Positions 17,732 through 26,207 are shown, counted from the stretch's first letter. The stretch is 64,000 bases of DNA from Kibdelosporangium philippinense (GCF_021390435.2 NZ_JAJVCN010000002.1:1984001-2048000); one strand, 5' to 3'. Numbers and translations: made by a program. The notes: generated by a model from the sequence alone, not told the origin.

Positions 17732-18292
17732 ATGGGCAGGTTGAGTCGGGCGGACCGGAGGCGGCAGTTGCTGGACTCGGCGATGGAGATCATCCGCGCC
17801 GAGGGAACGAACGCCTTGACCCTGGTCACGCTCGCGGACAAGGCAGGCGTGACGCGGCCGGTGGTGTACGACCACTTCGGGACGCGGGAAGGCCTGTTGG
17901 TCGAGCTCTATCGCGACTATGACCAGCGGATCGTGACGGCGATGCATGCGGGCCTTGAGCAACGCGCCCGGTCGCTCGGAGCCGTCGCTTCCGTGCTGGC
18001 GAGTGCGTACGTCGACGGCGTGGTGGACGCGGGTGAGGAGTGTGAGGAGGTTTTCGCCGCGCTCAACGGAAGCCCGGAGACCCGGAAGGTTTTGGTGGAG
18101 TCGAGGGACTTCTACATCGCGGAATTCGCGGCGGCGCTGGAACCGTTCGCCCGGCTGGATTTGCCCGCGTTGACGGGCATGCTCAGCGCGGTCGAAGGAC
18201 TCGCCAGGGCGGCTGCGGATCGGCGGATCTCCCGCGCCGACGCGATCGCGACGGCGAGCTTGATCGTGAAGAGGCTTGCGGCCGGGCGCTAA
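17732..18292 (+). CDS. TetR-family transcriptional regulator
   Basis: 186 residues. The N-terminal TetR helix-turn-helix (about 8-55) contains LTLVTLADKAGVTRPVVYDHFGTREGLL. The helical C-terminal part would bind an unknown ligand. ATG 17732 gives the normal length. A 13-bp palindrome lies 2 nt after its stop and immediately upstream of the imine-reductase-like gene, which suggests that this repressor controls that gene. Confidence 0.9.
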   Translation: MGRLSRADRRRQLLDSAMEIIRAEGTNALTLVTLADKAGVTRPVVYDHFGTREGLLVELYRDYDQRIVTAMHAGLEQRARSLGAVASVLASAYVDGVVDAGEECEEVFAALNGSPETRKVLVESRDFYIAEFAAALEPFARLDLPALTGMLSAVEGLARAAADRRISRADAIATASLIVKRLAAGR

Positions 18293-18293
18293 G

Positions 18294-18306
18294 CTACATA
18301 ATGTAG
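18294..18306. promoter_or_regulatory. Palindromic operator/promoter candidate (CTACATAATGTAG)
   Basis: Perfect 13-bp inverted repeat CTACAT-A-ATGTAG. It includes CATAAT (18297-18302), which resembles a -10 element about 10 nt before the GTG at 18312. The downstream mRNA may therefore be leaderless, and the palindrome would be the natural site for the adjacent TetR regulator. Confidence 0.5.
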
Positions 18307-18311
18307 GTTAC

Positions 18312-19040
18312 GTGCGAACGGTAGTGATCGGGGCGAATGCCCGTGCCAAGGCCATCGCGGACGCCTTGGACCCGGTGTCGGGTTTGGTTGTCGTGTGCGT
18401 CGAGGACTACTCGTCGATCCCGGATCTGCCCGCAGGGGTGGACATCGTCAACCTCACGTCCGGGACCAGCTTCGACGCTGTCCAAGCAGCGCAACGGTTC
18501 CCCGACAGGTACTTGGATGGCGCCCTGATGGCCCATCCGGAACACGTTGGCCTGCCGGAGACCGTCCTTGTCTACAGTGGATCCGCCGAGGTGTTCGCGC
18601 GCCACGAGCAAACGCTTGCTCAGCTTGGCTCGGCAATCTATCTCGGACCGGATCCCGGGACCGCGTCGCTGTACGACGCCGCGATGCTGAACTTCGCGTG
18701 GGCAACGCTGATCGGCTACCTGCAGACCGCGGCTTTGCTGGATGTCGAGGCCAAAACCTTTACGCCGCTGCTGACCCAATGGCTCAAGAGCACGGTCGTC
18801 GACGTCATCGAGGACTACGCCGGTCAGATCGACGCCGGACGGTATCCCGGCGACGAGGAATGGCTTGAGCTCGACGAACCGTTGATGCGGCACCTGATCG
18901 CGGCGACCGAGCAACGCGGCCTGGACTCGGGTCTGCCCAGGCTGATCCAGTCCCTGACGGCCCGAGGGATAGCGGCAGGACATGGCCGCGAGAGTTTCGC
19001 GAGCCTGGTAAACGTAATCCGCGCTGGTCAGACCTCGTGA
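18312..19040 (+). CDS. Imine-reductase-like protein with shortened Rossmann domain
   Basis: 242 residues. The middle and C-terminal parts match the NADPH-dependent imine reductase/beta-hydroxyacid dehydrogenase pattern: VNLTSGTSFDAVQ, YLDGALMAHPEHVG, VLVYSGS, YLGPDPGTASLYDAAML and a helical C-terminal domain with AGQIDAGRYPG. The cofactor domain is about 45 residues shorter than usual, and the nucleotide loop reads GANARA instead of GxGxMG. It may have lost reductase activity or use the fold differently. The stop codon lies inside the palindrome at 19034. Confidence 0.7.
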   Translation: MRTVVIGANARAKAIADALDPVSGLVVVCVEDYSSIPDLPAGVDIVNLTSGTSFDAVQAAQRFPDRYLDGALMAHPEHVGLPETVLVYSGSAEVFARHEQTLAQLGSAIYLGPDPGTASLYDAAMLNFAWATLIGYLQTAALLDVEAKTFTPLLTQWLKSTVVDVIEDYAGQIDAGRYPGDEEWLELDEPLMRHLIAATEQRGLDSGLPRLIQSLTARGIAAGHGRESFASLVNVIRAGQTS

Positions 19041-19079
19041 GTGGTTATGCGCGTTCTAACGCGCATAACCACTCACGAG
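19034..19079. terminator. Interspersed palindrome, copy 2
   Basis: Perfect inverted repeat with 22-nt arms and a 2-nt loop (CT). The outer arm is CTCGTGAGTGGTTAT and the inner arm GCGCGTT pairs with AACGCGC. It lies between the convergent imine-reductase-like and threonine synthase genes, whose stop codons (19038-19040 and 19056-19058) are both inside it. Probable bidirectional terminator. Confidence 0.85.
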
Positions 19080-20267
19080 GGGGTCGCCTGGGTTGAGGAT
19101 CGGGACGTCGACATCGGCGGGGTACTTGGCGCCAGCGCCGGTGTTCAGCACCACGACCTCGTCGCTTTCCTTGATCCAGCTCGAGTTGCGGAGTTCACGC
19201 ACGGCAGCCAGCGTCGCTGCGCCTTCCGGGCAGATGAACGTGCCTTCGAGCCGTGCGCACAAGGCTTGTGCGGCAAGGGTGTCGGCGTCTTCGACGGCGA
19301 CAGCTGTGCCTTCGGTGGCGTACAAGGCATCCAGGATCAAGAAGTCGCCGAGTGGTTTGGGTACTGTGATGCCGAAGGCCACGGTCTTCGGGTTCGGCCA
19401 AGGCTCGCTGACCTTGGCGCCAGCCTTGAACGCCTCAACAATCGGGGCGCAGCCGGTGGCCTGGACGGCGACAAGGCGCGGCAGCGGGCCGCTGATCCAG
19501 CCGAGCTCACGCATTTCCAGCAGTGCCTTGTAAATCCCGATCAAGCCGACACCGCCACCGGTCGGGTAGACGATCACGTCGGGAACACGCCAGCCGAGTT
19601 GCTCGACGATCTCGTACCCCATCGTCTTCTTGCCTTCGATGCGGTACGGCTCCTTCAACGTTGACGCGTCGAACAAAGCGCTACCGGATCGCGCGATCAA
19701 GGCGCCGATCATCTGGCCGCAGTCGCCGATGTGCCCGCGTACCAAGTACAGCTGCGCGCCGGTGATCGCGGATTCGGTCCGGTTGATCAGCGGCGCCGAC
19801 TCCGGCATGGCCACGACGCTGCGCATTCCGGCCCTGGCGCCGTACGCGGTCCACGCGGCGCTCGCGTTTCCGTTGCTGGGCATGGCGAATGCCTTGACGC
19901 CGAGTTCAGCCGCGCGGGACACGCCGACCGCCGCGCCGCGTGCCTTGAACGATCCGGTCGGGATCAGGCCATCATCCTTCATCAACAAACCCGGGACGCC
20001 GAGCTCGCTCCCCAACGCGGGCAACGGCAGCAGTGGGGTCATGCCTTCGCCCATGCTGATCACGCGTTCACGTACCGGAAGTACTTCATGGTACCGCCAC
20101 AAAGTCGGTTCCCGCTGCGCGATATCCCCAGGGTCGACGGTTACGGCGGATAGGTCGTAGCGGGCGAGCAGGGGAGAGCCGCAGGTGCAGAGGTTGTTGA
20201 TCTCGTCGGCGTCGTAGCGGGTGCCGCAGCGCGCACAGTCCAAATGCGACAGATGACTGAAGGCCAT
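19056..20267 (-). CDS. thrC: Threonine synthase (PLP-dependent)
   Basis: 403 residues. An N-terminal zinc-ribbon-like head (CARCGTRYDADEINNLCTCG) precedes the fold-type II PLP domain, with the PLP Lys in TGSFKARG and the phosphate loop in YPTGGGVGLIG. The enzyme converts O-phosphohomoserine to threonine. Substrate specificity is inferred from overall pattern, and a threonine-synthase-like paralogue role is possible because no hom or thrB gene is adjacent. The last residues (LVSGYAR) are encoded by the interspersed palindrome. ATG 20276 is an alternative start. Confidence 0.8.
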   Translation of the reverse strand: MAFSHLSHLDCARCGTRYDADEINNLCTCGSPLLARYDLSAVTVDPGDIAQREPTLWRYHEVLPVRERVISMGEGMTPLLPLPALGSELGVPGLLMKDDGLIPTGSFKARGAAVGVSRAAELGVKAFAMPSNGNASAAWTAYGARAGMRSVVAMPESAPLINRTESAITGAQLYLVRGHIGDCGQMIGALIARSGSALFDASTLKEPYRIEGKKTMGYEIVEQLGWRVPDVIVYPTGGGVGLIGIYKALLEMRELGWISGPLPRLVAVQATGCAPIVEAFKAGAKVSEPWPNPKTVAFGITVPKPLGDFLILDALYATEGTAVAVEDADTLAAQALCARLEGTFICPEGAATLAAVRELRNSSWIKESDEVVVLNTGAGAKYPADVDVPILNPGDPLVSGYAR

Positions 20268-20396
20268 GATCCTCATTGTTGTTGGACGATCGCCGAATTA
20301 CTAGAGAGGTCGGAGCTCTATCTAGCAAATCGGGACATGGTGTGGGTAAGGTGCGACACACCTCCGATGTATCGAGCGAACTGGCGGGAGCTCGGC

Positions 20397-22787
20397 ATGA
20401 GACGACGTAGTCTTCTGGTACTGGCCGCGGTGCTGATGACCGTGCCCGTGCCGGTCGTTGAGGCAAATCCTGGTCGCGACATGGTGCTTTGGTACGACGA
20501 ACCAGCGCCGGACACCAACCAAGGCTGGGAGACGCGTTCGCTGCCGATCGGCAACGGCGCCATGGGTGCCACGGTCTTCGGTGGTGTGCAGGCCGAGCGC
20601 CTTCAGTTCAACGAGAAAACCTTGTGGACCGGCGGCCCTGGCGTCTCGGACTACAACTACGGCAACTGGTCGGAGCCCAGGCCAGGCGCGCTCGAAGCGA
20701 TCCGGCAGCGCGTCATCAACGAGGGGCAGGTCAAGCCGGAGGACGTACTCGCATCGCTCGGCCTGAAGTCCGACACGCCACGGCACCGGCGGTTTGGCGC
20801 GTACCAGAGTTTCGGCGACCTGCGTCTGGCGTTCCCGCATACCCAGTTCACCGACTACCGGCGTGAGCTGGACATTTCCCGTGGTACCGCGAAGGTGTCC
20901 TACGTTGCCGACAGCGTGCGCTACACCCGCGAGTACTTCGCCACGGCCAAGGATGACGTGCTCGTGGCCAGGATCAGCGCCGATCGGCCCGGCAAGATCA
21001 CGATGAACACCCGGATCCAGGTCCCCGCCAACCGAACGAGCACGGTCGCGGCAAGCAAAGGTCGGATCACCGTCACCGGAGCCCTCGCCAGCAACGGACT
21101 GCGCTACGAAACCCAGGCGCAGGTGAACAACCAAGGCGGCAGCCGGACCGACAACGCGGATGGTTCGGTGTCCGTAGCGGGAGCGAACGAAGTCACGCTT
21201 GTCCTTGCGGCAGGCACTGACTATGCCAACGACTACCCGAAGTATCGCGGCGACGATCCGCACAAACGGGTCACGCTGGCCGTGAACTCCGCGCAGCGCA
21301 AGAGCTTCGGGATCTTGCAGTTCCGGCACGTTGCCGACTACCAGGAACTCTTCGGGCGGGTCTCGCTCAACCTCGGCGGCCGCATGCCGGACGTGCCAAC
21401 CGACGATGTGCTCGCCGCGTACGGCACGGACGCAGCCGCCGACCGAGCGCTTGAACAGCTGTTTTTCGCTTACGGCCGTTACCTGTTGATCGCCTCGTCG
21501 AGGCCGGGCTCGCTGCCCGCGAACCTGCAAGGCGTCTGGAACGTGCTGGAGGCGCCGCCATGGCAGGCGGACTACCACCTGAACATCAACATCCAGATGA
21601 ACTACTTCCCAGCCGACACCACGAATCTGGCTGAGACGGCTGAGCCGTTCGCCGAATACGTCGACTCGTTGCGGGAACCCGGCCGGGTCACCGCGCGGGA
21701 CATGTACGGCGTGAAGCAAGGCTGGGTGGCCCACCACGCCTCGAACATCTACGGCTGGACCGGCGCGTGGGATCACCCCGCGTATTTCTTCCCGGAATCC
21801 GGTGCCTGGCTGTCCGACCAGCTCTACGACCACTACCGGTTCACTTTGGACAGCAAATACCTTGCTACGAAGGCGTATCCGGTGATGAAGGAGACCGCGC
21901 AGTTCTGGCTGGAGTTCCTGCAGACCGATCCGAAGGACGGCAAGCTCGTCGCGTTGCCGAGCCGTTCGCCGGAGATCGGCCCGCACACCGCGGGCGCGTC
22001 GATGTCCCAGCAGATCCTCTGGCTGTTGTTCACCGATGTCCTAGAGGCGGCGAAGATCGTTGGTGACAAGGATTTCGCGGCCAGGGCGACCGAGGTTCTC
22101 GGCAAGCTCGACCCTGGCCTGCGGGTCGGGAAATGGGGCCAGTTGCAGGAGTGGAAAGCCGACATCGATGACCCGAACGAAACCCATCGGCACGTCTCGC
22201 ACATGTTCGCGCTGCACCCTGGAAAGCAGGTGTCGCCCCGTACCACGCCGGAACTCGCTGAGGCGGCAAAGGTTTCGCTGAACGCGCGGACCGACGCCGG
22301 AACGGGCTGGAGCAAGGCGTGGAAAATCAACTTCTGGGCCAGGCTGCTCGACGGCGACCGCGCGCACAAGCTGCTTGCCGATCAGTTGAAGACAAGCACG
22401 TTGCCGAATCTCTGGGACACGCATCCTCCGTTCCAGATCGACGGAAACTTCGGGGCGACCGCAGGCGCGACGGAAATGCTTCTGCAAAGCCATCTTGGCG
22501 CGATCGACGTGCTGCCCGCAGTGCCCCGCAGTTGGCCGGACGGTCGGGTCGACGGGCTGCGAGCCAGGGGAGACGTGACAGTCGGCGTCACGTGGCAGTC
22601 CGGCGCGCCGACTCAGATCAGGCTGCTGACCGGAAAAGGGGACGCTGTCAAGGTTCGCAGTTCAATGTTCCGCAATGCAGTGCGCGTCTTTTCTCAGGGC
22701 CAGCTCGTGCCGCACACTACTGACGGTGACGTTTTGAGTTTCGCCACTCGCAACAAGGGCGAATACCTGATCGTCCCGGTATCGTGA
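20397..22787 (+). CDS. Exported GH95-family alpha-L-fucosidase
   Basis: 796 residues with a signal peptide (MRRRSLLVLAAVLMTVPVPVVEA). The N-terminal domain starts WYDEPAPDTNQGWETRSLPIGNGAMGA, the classic GH95 beginning. The barrel contains LPANLQGVWN and NINIQMNYFP, candidate Asn catalytic helpers, then the SPEIG region and WDTHPPFQIDGNFG with the conserved Asp. It should remove alpha-1,2-linked L-fucose or galactose from plant or fungal glycans. GGGAG lies upstream of ATG 20397. Transcribed away from threonine synthase, with a promoter region at 20268-20396. Confidence 0.88.
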   Translation: MRRRSLLVLAAVLMTVPVPVVEANPGRDMVLWYDEPAPDTNQGWETRSLPIGNGAMGATVFGGVQAERLQFNEKTLWTGGPGVSDYNYGNWSEPRPGALEAIRQRVINEGQVKPEDVLASLGLKSDTPRHRRFGAYQSFGDLRLAFPHTQFTDYRRELDISRGTAKVSYVADSVRYTREYFATAKDDVLVARISADRPGKITMNTRIQVPANRTSTVAASKGRITVTGALASNGLRYETQAQVNNQGGSRTDNADGSVSVAGANEVTLVLAAGTDYANDYPKYRGDDPHKRVTLAVNSAQRKSFGILQFRHVADYQELFGRVSLNLGGRMPDVPTDDVLAAYGTDAAADRALEQLFFAYGRYLLIASSRPGSLPANLQGVWNVLEAPPWQADYHLNINIQMNYFPADTTNLAETAEPFAEYVDSLREPGRVTARDMYGVKQGWVAHHASNIYGWTGAWDHPAYFFPESGAWLSDQLYDHYRFTLDSKYLATKAYPVMKETAQFWLEFLQTDPKDGKLVALPSRSPEIGPHTAGASMSQQILWLLFTDVLEAAKIVGDKDFAARATEVLGKLDPGLRVGKWGQLQEWKADIDDPNETHRHVSHMFALHPGKQVSPRTTPELAEAAKVSLNARTDAGTGWSKAWKINFWARLLDGDRAHKLLADQLKTSTLPNLWDTHPPFQIDGNFGATAGATEMLLQSHLGAIDVLPAVPRSWPDGRVDGLRARGDVTVGVTWQSGAPTQIRLLTGKGDAVKVRSSMFRNAVRVFSQGQLVPHTTDGDVLSFATRNKGEYLIVPVS

Positions 22788-22791
22788 ACAA

Positions 22792-22807
22792 CCCCAGGTA
22801 GCTGGGG
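22792..22807. terminator. Short hairpin after the fucosidase gene
   Basis: CCCCAG (22792-22797), loop GTAG, CTGGGG (22802-22807), five nt after the stop codon. A six-pair stem with no T-tract makes it at best a weak terminator. Confidence 0.4.
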
Positions 22808-22846
22808 ATATTCGACATCTCTTGACCGATTCGTCGGACGTTAGTA

Positions 22847-22858
22847 TGGTCTAGACCA
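22847..22858. promoter_or_regulatory. DasR-like operator (dre) upstream of LPMO
   Basis: Perfect 12-bp palindrome TGGTCTAGACCA, equal to the core of the DasR-responsive element known from Streptomyces. It lies about 105 nt before the start codon of the chitin-type LPMO. It predicts repression by a GntR-family DasR and induction by (phosphorylated) amino sugars. The dasR gene is not in the window. Confidence 0.75.
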
Positions 22859-22962
22859 CAAAACCCCTGCAGGTCTTGTGTTTGGTATCGGCTCCCACGC
22901 TTCAAGGGGCCCGGTCGGCGCGCGACACCGGACCGCAGCTCGTCGTGAAGAGGAGCTGAAAT

Positions 22963-23475
22963 ATGAAGCGCAAGTTCATCGCGGCCGTGGTCGCGGTACT
23001 GCTGGCCCCGCTGCTCACCGTGATTCTCCCCGCGGGAACCGCCAGTGCGCACGGTTGGATCAACAGCCCGGCCAGTCGGCAGCAGCAATGCCGGGCGGGA
23101 ACAGTGGCGTGCGGTGAGATCAAGTACGAGCCGCAGAGCGTCGAAGGCCCGAAGGGTCTGCGCAACTGTCACGGCAACGTCGGCAGGTTCGCTGAGCTGA
23201 ACAACGACGGCAAGGGCTGGCAGGTCCAGAACGTCAGCCCGAACCAGACGTTCACCTGGACCATCACCGCGCGCCACCGCACCAGCACGTGGGAATACTT
23301 CATTGGTGGAACCCGTGTGTGGTCGAAGAACGACGGCGGCGCCCAGCCGGGCGGCACTGTCACGCACAACGTGAACCTCGGCAGCGCCCGTGGTCGTCAG
23401 AAGCTGCTCGCCATCTGGAACATCGCGGACACGGCGAACGCCTTCTACGTGTGCATCGACGTGAACATCAGGTAA
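22963..23475 (+). CDS. AA10 lytic polysaccharide monooxygenase (chitin-type)
   Basis: 170 residues. The signal peptide is cleaved at ASA before HGWINSPASRQQQC, so the mature protein begins with the His needed for the copper histidine brace. The second brace His is in ARHRTSTWEYF. GEIKYEPQSVEG and IWNIADTANAFYVCIDVN closely match the CBP21 pattern, so oxidative cleavage of chitin is the likely activity. Single catalytic domain, no extra binding module. GAGGAG lies upstream of the ATG. DasR-like operator upstream and a strong hairpin downstream, so a single-gene transcript. Confidence 0.92.
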   Translation: MKRKFIAAVVAVLLAPLLTVILPAGTASAHGWINSPASRQQQCRAGTVACGEIKYEPQSVEGPKGLRNCHGNVGRFAELNNDGKGWQVQNVSPNQTFTWTITARHRTSTWEYFIGGTRVWSKNDGGAQPGGTVTHNVNLGSARGRQKLLAIWNIADTANAFYVCIDVNIR

Positions 23476-23488
23476 GCAAGAGAAGGTT

Positions 23489-23522
23489 ACGGCCCGGTGG
23501 CGAGCGCACGCCACCGGGCCGT
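23489..23522. terminator. Terminator hairpin after LPMO gene
   Basis: Fourteen-bp stem: ACGGCCCGGTGGCG (23489-23502), loop AGCGCA, CGCCACCGGGCCGT (23509-23522). It begins 13 nt after the stop of the LPMO gene and is GC-rich with no T-tract, as usual for this GC range. Confidence 0.8.
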
Positions 23523-23609
23523 TAACTATCCATAATGGATTGATCAACGATCAGCGGCCTTGTCTGTTTTTGTCAGTGACAGTGCGCGATCATCGCCCCT
23601 AAGATGCGG

Positions 23610-23624
23610 ACTGGTCTAGACCTT
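23610..23624. promoter_or_regulatory. DasR-like operator upstream of metalloprotease-lectin
   Basis: Contains the perfect core GGTCTAGACC (23613-23622) in the context ACTGGTCTAGACCTT, close to the Streptomyces dre consensus. It sits about 30 nt before the ATG of the metalloprotease-lectin gene, a position suited to repression. Confidence 0.7.
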
Positions 23625-23653
23625 CCCTCCCCTGCACTGGAAGGCAGATCCGC

Positions 23654-24913
23654 ATGAGATCTCTGCTTTCGGGCGCCCTGTTGCTACTCGGCGTCCTGGT
23701 TGCCCCTGCCGTCCCATCGGTGGCACAACCTCCTGATACCGAACAACTTCCGGACTCTTTCCGTACGCCATCAGTGATGCCGAGCCTTGTCACACCTCAG
23801 TCGGCGGTGTGTGACGGCGATGGCGTCAGCGGGAAACGTGTCCAAGCGGTCTACGTCCGCGGCAACGGCCAAGCCGACCGCTACGCACAGTTTGCTGCGC
23901 AGTTTCAAACCTTTGCCAGCCAGATCGATGACGTCTTCGTGGAAGCGGCGGCCCGACTCGGCGGCGGAGTCCGGCACGTCAGGTACGTCCACGATGCCAG
24001 TTGCCGCGCTGTGGTGAACAACGTCGTGATCGCGCAATCCTCAATGGCATCAGTGGATTCGATCACCAGTGCCATCCAAGCCCAAGGCTACAACCGATCC
24101 GACCGCAAGTACCTGGTCTGGTACGACACAGGCGGATGCGGCCTCGCGTTCGGCAACGGCGGCAACGACAGCCCCGGCGCGAACAACCCGTACAACGCGG
24201 GTCCGCACTACGCGATGATGGGAACCGGTTGCTGGACCTGGCAAGCCAGCGCACACGAACTGCTGCACACGCTTGGCGCCGTACAACGCAGTGCTCCCAA
24301 CGCGACATTGCACGGTCACTGCTGGGATGACCAGGACATCATGTGCTACAACGACGGCGGAATCCCCAACCCGCCAGGCAACTTGGTCCTGAAGTGCGCC
24401 AACGCGCCGGAAAACCAGATCGACTGCAACGGCGACGACTACTTCCACACCAACCCGCCAGCCGGCAGCTACCTGGCCACCCGATGGAACGTCGCCAACA
24501 GCCACTACCTGACCAGCGGCGGCGGAGGCCTCCGAGTCGGCCAGATCACTGGTATCGGCGGCAAATGCGTTGACGTGAGCGGCTCCAACACGGCCAACGG
24601 AACCCCGATCCAACTGTGGGGATGCAACGGAACTGGCGCTCAGCGCTGGACGGTGCAAAGCGGAACGCTTCAGGCGCTGGGCAAGTGCATGGACATCACT
24701 TCCAGCGGTACGGCGAATGGCACCCTGGTCCAACTCTGGGACTGCAATGGCACCGGTGCCCAAGTCTGGGAAGCCCAAAGCAACGGGACTTTGCGGAATC
24801 CGTTGTCCGGCCGCTGCCTTGACGCGCAGAACAATTCGAGCGCCGATGGCACGCGACTGACCATCTGGGACTGTTTCGCGTCCGCCAACCAGATCTGGCG
24901 CTTGCCTGCCTAA
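23654..24913 (+). CDS. Exported metalloprotease-like protein with ricin B-type lectin domain
   Basis: 419 residues with a signal peptide (MRSLLSGALLLLGVLVAPAVPSVA). The central domain carries the zinc motif HELLHTLGAVQ with a further His and Cys in HGHCWDD, a metzincin-like HExxHxxG pattern. The C-terminal 125 residues or so form a ricin-type beta-trefoil with three QxW repeats (QRW, QVW, QIW), predicted to bind a glycan. With a DasR-like operator upstream and an LPMO neighbour, it probably acts on glycosylated or chitin-associated protein. AAGG lies upstream of the ATG. Confidence 0.82.
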   Translation: MRSLLSGALLLLGVLVAPAVPSVAQPPDTEQLPDSFRTPSVMPSLVTPQSAVCDGDGVSGKRVQAVYVRGNGQADRYAQFAAQFQTFASQIDDVFVEAAARLGGGVRHVRYVHDASCRAVVNNVVIAQSSMASVDSITSAIQAQGYNRSDRKYLVWYDTGGCGLAFGNGGNDSPGANNPYNAGPHYAMMGTGCWTWQASAHELLHTLGAVQRSAPNATLHGHCWDDQDIMCYNDGGIPNPPGNLVLKCANAPENQIDCNGDDYFHTNPPAGSYLATRWNVANSHYLTSGGGGLRVGQITGIGGKCVDVSGSNTANGTPIQLWGCNGTGAQRWTVQSGTLQALGKCMDITSSGTANGTLVQLWDCNGTGAQVWEAQSNGTLRNPLSGRCLDAQNNSSADGTRLTIWDCFASANQIWRLPA

Positions 24914-25210
24914 CCTGCGTTAGTCGCGATCGACCACGCCGAGCACATCGGTAAGACCGCGGACGGCAGGCAGTTCTTTCTCACCACACCGTTCGAAGCA
25001 GGGGAAGAGGGCAACGAGTTCGTTGCCCTCTTCCTGTTCGGCGCGGCAGGAAACTTCCTCGAAGCGAAAATCGACGAGTTTGGCCCACGACAGTGCCTGG
25101 ACCGCGAGCATCGCAAAGCTGTGTACGACCAGCGGCTGGCCGAACTCGGCGACGTGACGTTCATCCGGATCGAGATCGAGCCGAAGGGATCATCGGCAAA
25201 TCCGGTTATC
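24914..25210 (+). pseudogene. Possible gene remnant with no start codon
   Basis: Directly after the metalloprotease stop, the same frame reads on with coding character (VAIDHAEHIGKTADGRQFFL, NEFVALFLFGAAGNFLEAKI, ELGDVTFIRIEIEPKG). No start codon is present before an internal ATG at 25121, and similarity to ordinary protein sequence fades after about 25195. It may be the 3' part of a small gene that lost its beginning, or a gene broken by a frameshift. The family was not recognised. Confidence 0.4.
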
Positions 25211-25365
25211 CACAGCCGGTCCGCGACACGCCGCCGATCACCCCCCACCGATAGACTGGCCAGGGGACGCCCCCCGGGAGCGGTGGGGGATGTTCGGGGG
25301 GTGTTCGGCGGCGGGACGGGCGCGGCTAGCGCTGGGCTCGGCCGCGTTCGACCATCGGGCGTTGC
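25211..25365. other. G-rich intergenic spacer
   Basis: No gene seen. 25285-25320 holds four runs of three or more G on the plus strand and could form a G-quadruplex. This spacer lies between the gene remnant and the convergent GNAT-like gene, and unlike other convergent junctions here it has no palindrome. Confidence 0.4.
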
Positions 25366-26106
25366 CTACATCGGGTGTTCCATCCAGACATTCGGCTCCA
25401 CGTAGACGCCATAGTTCCGATCAGCCGAGGCGATGATCGGCGCGATGCCACCGGGGAACAGGTTGTCGCCGTCGACAAGGTCGATGCCCGCCCATTCCCG
25501 CCAGTCCGCGAACGAGCCGGAGATGGTCACCGCGAACGGGCAGATCTTGATCATCTTGGCGCCGAGCCGCTCGTGCGTGCGCAGCCAGCGGTCGGCGAAC
25601 AGGCCGTCGGGACGGCGGCGATTGACGTACTCGTCCATCGCCGTCTTCGGCTCGTCCTCTTTGCCGATCGGCCGGACCGACACGATCAGCTTCGAAAGCC
25701 CGGTTTCCGCCGCGCGTGCCTTCAACGCCTTGAGCATCTCCGACGACAGGTGCCTGCCGCGGTGCGCCGGGTCGATCACGACCTCCAACGCGCACAGGGC
25801 ATTCGGCGCGCGGCCGTCCATCTTGTCCTGCGCGGCCCATTGGATCGCCTCGTCCCAGCCGTGGTCGGGCAGCTCCGTGCGGTCGTCGGCGGGGAAGGTG
25901 AGCGGGACCGAGAGGGTACGGGCGATCGGAACGTCGTTCTCCAGCGCGATCAGGAAGTACTGACCCCAGTGCCGCAGGAACCGCTCGACCGTGATGATCT
26001 TGCCGCTCATTCCGGCGTAGATGAACTGGCCGCCGACGTCGCCAAGGTTCAGCGCGGCCTCGGCCAGGTCGGGGCGCGACGCGAGATCGACTATTTGCAT
26101 AGCCAT
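25366..26106 (-). CDS. GNAT-like N-acetyltransferase
   Basis: 246 residues. The region around 105-145 (LCALEVVIDPAHRGRHLSSEML) resembles GNAT motif A, the acetyl-CoA pyrophosphate loop (usually R/Q-x-x-G-x-G/A, here HRGRHLS). The C-terminal part is unlike the short GNATs and may form a substrate-binding extension. ATG 26106 is chosen, and ATG 26100 is possible. It is divergent from the tannase-family gene. Substrate unknown. Confidence 0.6.
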   Translation of the reverse strand: MAMQIVDLASRPDLAEAALNLGDVGGQFIYAGMSGKIITVERFLRHWGQYFLIALENDVPIARTLSVPLTFPADDRTELPDHGWDEAIQWAAQDKMDGRAPNALCALEVVIDPAHRGRHLSSEMLKALKARAAETGLSKLIVSVRPIGKEDEPKTAMDEYVNRRRPDGLFADRWLRTHERLGAKMIKICPFAVTISGSFADWREWAGIDLVDGDNLFPGGIAPIIASADRNYGVYVEPNVWMEHPM

Positions 26107-26207
26107 AGCTAAACGAAATGACGCCTGTCCGGATACCGTCATCCGGGGGATGTCGATCACTACCGTGAGTATGGTGCGGTGGGGGTTCATTGAACTGGGG
26201 AGAACGA

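Noticed and set aside
20322..21986. Open frame of 554 codons opposite the GH95 gene
   Set aside because: No ribosome binding site, no domain, Val/Arg-rich antisense composition; the GH95 gene on the plus strand is certain.
25206..25214. TTATCCACA, a perfect DnaA-box-like 9-mer
   Set aside because: Single occurrence with no cluster and no dnaA/dnaN context, so chance is more likely than an origin.
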